From the NCBI GenBank assembly GCA_963675185.2, contig CAXXOH010000003.1:1-64000 (forward strand): DNA of 64,000 nucleotides, in the 5' to 3' direction. The stretch comes from Ilyobacter_A sp963675185. GTDB taxonomy: Bacteria; Fusobacteriota; Fusobacteriia; Fusobacteriales; Fusobacteriaceae. Shown here one piece after another: positions 62,339-64,000 of this stretch. The position numbers and the translations under genes are program-made. The first letter of the stretch is position 1, and each line of letters begins with the position of its first letter. The notes under the pieces were generated by a model, which did not search any database, was not told the DNA's origin, and saw nothing but the letters and a program-made list of their open reading frames with translations.

Positions 62339-62806
62339 ATGGAATACAGAATTCGTGTGGCTGCAATAATAGTAAAGAATGATAAGATTTTACTGATTAG
62401 AAACATCGACCCAAAAAGCGGCTTTGAGTGGTGGGCTCCACCTGGAGGTGGCTTAGAAGATATAGACAAGAATATACACGAATGTGCAATAAGGGAAACT
62501 TGGGAGGAAACCGGATATCATATTAAAACTGAAGATATCCTATACATTAGAGAATTTATAACCTCGGTTTACAACTCACACAATTTAGAGATATTCCTAA
62601 AGGGAATAATCACCGGCGGTTCTCTCTGCATGCAAAATCCAAACTGTCCAGGACACGACGACTACATGATCGAAGAGGTCCGCTGGGTGGACAAGGGAGA
62701 TCTCAGCAAGCTTAATGTGTTCCCGGAAATTATAAGGGAGGAAAATATCTGGCCTCATCTGAAAGAAAAGGTGTACACCAGGTATCTCGGAAGGAAAAAA
62801 ATTTAG
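62339..62806 (+). CDS. Nudix hydrolase
   Basis: 155 residues, box GGGLEDIDKNIHECAIRETWEETG complete. RVAAIIVKNDKILLIRN precedes it. GAAAGGGGG upstream. Substrate unknown; not close to the Nudix protein at 57397 beyond the fold. Confidence 0.87.
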   Translation: MEYRIRVAAIIVKNDKILLIRNIDPKSGFEWWAPPGGGLEDIDKNIHECAIRETWEETGYHIKTEDILYIREFITSVYNSHNLEIFLKGIITGGSLCMQNPNCPGHDDYMIEEVRWVDKGDLSKLNVFPEIIREENIWPHLKEKVYTRYLGRKKI

Positions 62807-62851
62807 CTGATCTATTCAAAACAAATAAAAAACACAAAAGGAGATATGAAA

Positions 62852-63241
62852 ATGTTTATAAAAATAACAGTAACAGCGATAGCTATACTAATGATATTTA
62901 TAATAATTTTATTCACCGTAAAAAACAGAAACCGTAACTCTTCTAAGGACATAATAAAATTTATCAAAAAGAAATACGAAGATACATGGGGAAGCGTAGA
63001 ATCCTTAGATATCTTAGGCATCCATCATTTAGCTGAATTCAAAGATAACAAAAGACACATATTACTTGTTGTTATGTTTAGAAACGGAAGGCTGGCCCAC
63101 TCGTTCAGCGAAGTAAAATTCAATGGTAAAAATATGCTGCACAAAAGAATGAGCGAATTGGAAAAAGACAGATTTCTAAAATCAAATCCAGATTTCTATC
63201 TTAAGTACTCCAAATTGTTAACAATATACGAAAGTCATTAA
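62852..63241 (+). CDS. Small membrane-anchored hypothetical protein
   Basis: 129 residues from the second ATG (62852), 8 nt after AAGGAG. One N-terminal membrane span (TVTAIAILMIFIIILF) then a soluble domain (DTWGSVESLDILGIHHLAEF, HILLVVMFRNGRLAHSF). No family recognised. Confidence 0.55.
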   Translation: MFIKITVTAIAILMIFIIILFTVKNRNRNSSKDIIKFIKKKYEDTWGSVESLDILGIHHLAEFKDNKRHILLVVMFRNGRLAHSFSEVKFNGKNMLHKRMSELEKDRFLKSNPDFYLKYSKLLTIYESH

Positions 63242-63320
63242 AGTTATCAATTTTTATTTTAGACCGACTTTAACATTTCCTATTTAATTATTAAAGAATA
63301 AAATATTTGGAGTGGTTTAA

Positions 63321-64000
63321 ATGCACACAAAATATTTAAAGATCAACGACAACTGCACGATAGCTTATGACATAACTGGAGAAGGTCCGGCATTAATAAT
63401 GCTGCACAGCTCACTATCCCAAAGCAGACAAGCATGGCACAAACTAGGGTATGTTGAAAAGTTTTCAGAAAATCACAAGGTTATAACAGTCGATTTCCCA
63501 TGCCATGGGGAATCGACTTGTGAAATGTTGGGAATAAAAGACTTCAGCATTCAATTTATCATCGAGATTATAGATATTATAACCCAGGAGTGCAATGTGA
63601 AAAACTATGCTGTACTAGGTCTTGATTTCGGAGGAGCAGTCGCTATGCATCTCTCTGTCGAAAGCACTAAAGTAACTGGAATAATAGTCGACGAGCCAGG
63701 CTGTCACGATAGGCTGCTAAAACAATCCAACGAATTTCTTCCTCGTTTGATAGAGGTAAGAAAAGCAGCGGAAGAGGATTCAATAGACCTCCCTGATTTA
63801 CAAAAAAATTTGCCATTTTCAAACGAAGTAGACCTCAATGTAGCAATAGCCCTTTATGAAGCCGTAAAAACTTGGAAAAATATTAAATCCAAAGATATAA
63901 ATTGTTCCGTGTGCTATCTGGAGAATTTTGCTGAGATATCTGGAGTTTTCAAGGAGCCTCCTAAAATAGCTTCCGTCTACAATGAAGTGGAAGAGTTTTT
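63321..64000 (+). CDS. Alpha/beta-hydrolase with Asp at the nucleophile position (cut by window end)
   Basis: 226 residues visible. The N-terminus YLKINDNCTIAYDITGEGPA and LIMLHSSLSQSRQAWH, VDFPCHGES are the usual fold. The nucleophile elbow reads GLDFGG (100-105), with Asp in place of Ser. Haloalkane dehalogenases and epoxide hydrolases have Asp there. The catalytic His would be past the window. TTTGGAGTGG precedes the ATG weakly. Confidence 0.75.
   Translation, partial: MHTKYLKINDNCTIAYDITGEGPALIMLHSSLSQSRQAWHKLGYVEKFSENHKVITVDFPCHGESTCEMLGIKDFSIQFIIEIIDIITQECNVKNYAVLGLDFGGAVAMHLSVESTKVTGIIVDEPGCHDRLLKQSNEFLPRLIEVRKAAEEDSIDLPDLQKNLPFSNEVDLNVAIALYEAVKTWKNIKSKDINCSVCYLENFAEISGVFKEPPKIASVYNEVEEF

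Noticed and set aside
1..64000. CRISPR arrays, tRNA or rRNA genes, prophage
   Set aside because: No regularly spaced repeats, no cloverleaf with a GTTCRA arm, no rRNA core sequence and no phage structural genes were seen on reading both strands.

Overview
The window is a 64-kb piece of an AT-rich (roughly one-third GC) bacterial chromosome. It combines Gram-negative features (a signal-peptide beta-barrel outer-membrane protein at 9987-10649) with clostridial-looking metabolism (lysine 2,3-aminomutase family, NLPA-type methionine transporter, SAM-I and FMN riboswitches, very strong GGAGG ribosome-binding sites, frequent TTG/GTG starts). That combination points to Fusobacteriota, plausibly a marine genus such as Psychrilyobacter, Ilyobacter or Propionigenium. 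This placement is inference from gene style; no rRNA or tRNA gene was seen.

Layout. 1-1.25 kb: end of a frameshifted DDE transposase. 1.3-5.4 kb: minus-strand membrane/glycolipid operon (flippase-like protein, glycosyltransferase fused to a degenerate phosphoesterase domain, DUF374 acyltransferase). 5.6-9.8 kb: cold-shock gene with a long leader, S51 peptidase, a complete 1546-bp IS4-type element, PHP phosphoesterase. 9.9-17 kb: outer-membrane protein, CvfB, GAF-GGDEF, esterase, Dph6-like ATPase and three decayed genes (FMN-binding protein, CheR, iron-sulfur flavoprotein). 17-22.4 kb: small housekeeping and hypothetical genes. 22.5-25 kb: amino-acid ABC transporter behind a short leader ORF and terminator. 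25.3-29.3 kb: FMN riboswitch and ribH-ribD-ribE-ribBA. 29.4-32 kb: orphan histidine kinase and HAD protein. 32-35.7 kb: four-gene operon of KamA-type radical SAM enzyme, two ATP-grasp ligases and a GNAT acetyltransferase. 35.9-45.8 kb: cyclase, decayed YtqB methyltransferase, PhoH/PIN, ABC exporter, HAD proteins, XRE-TPR regulator, small-RNA candidate, sirtuin. 46-51.5 kb: aconitase, isocitrate dehydrogenase and citrate synthase, i.e. the oxidative TCA branch to 2-oxoglutarate. 52-54.2 kb: tandem winged-helix protein and the second copy of the IS. 54.3-57.9 kb: endonuclease V-like protein, phosphofructokinase, RtcB, Nudix. 58-60.7 kb: metNIQ behind a SAM-I riboswitch. 60.9-64 kb: DsrE-like protein, UPF0316 membrane protein, Nudix, small membrane protein, truncated alpha/beta hydrolase.

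The two most interesting signals are these. First, three separate insertions (both copies of the 1546-bp IS, with different 10-bp target duplications, and a 187-bp IS3-like remnant) all lie inside the loop of an intrinsic transcription terminator. The IS itself carries hairpins that replace the broken terminator and mask its own ribosome-binding site. Second, the compact KamA / ATP-grasp / ATP-grasp / GNAT operon looks like a pathway that makes a beta-amino acid and then builds it into a small peptide or acylated product; I cannot name the product.
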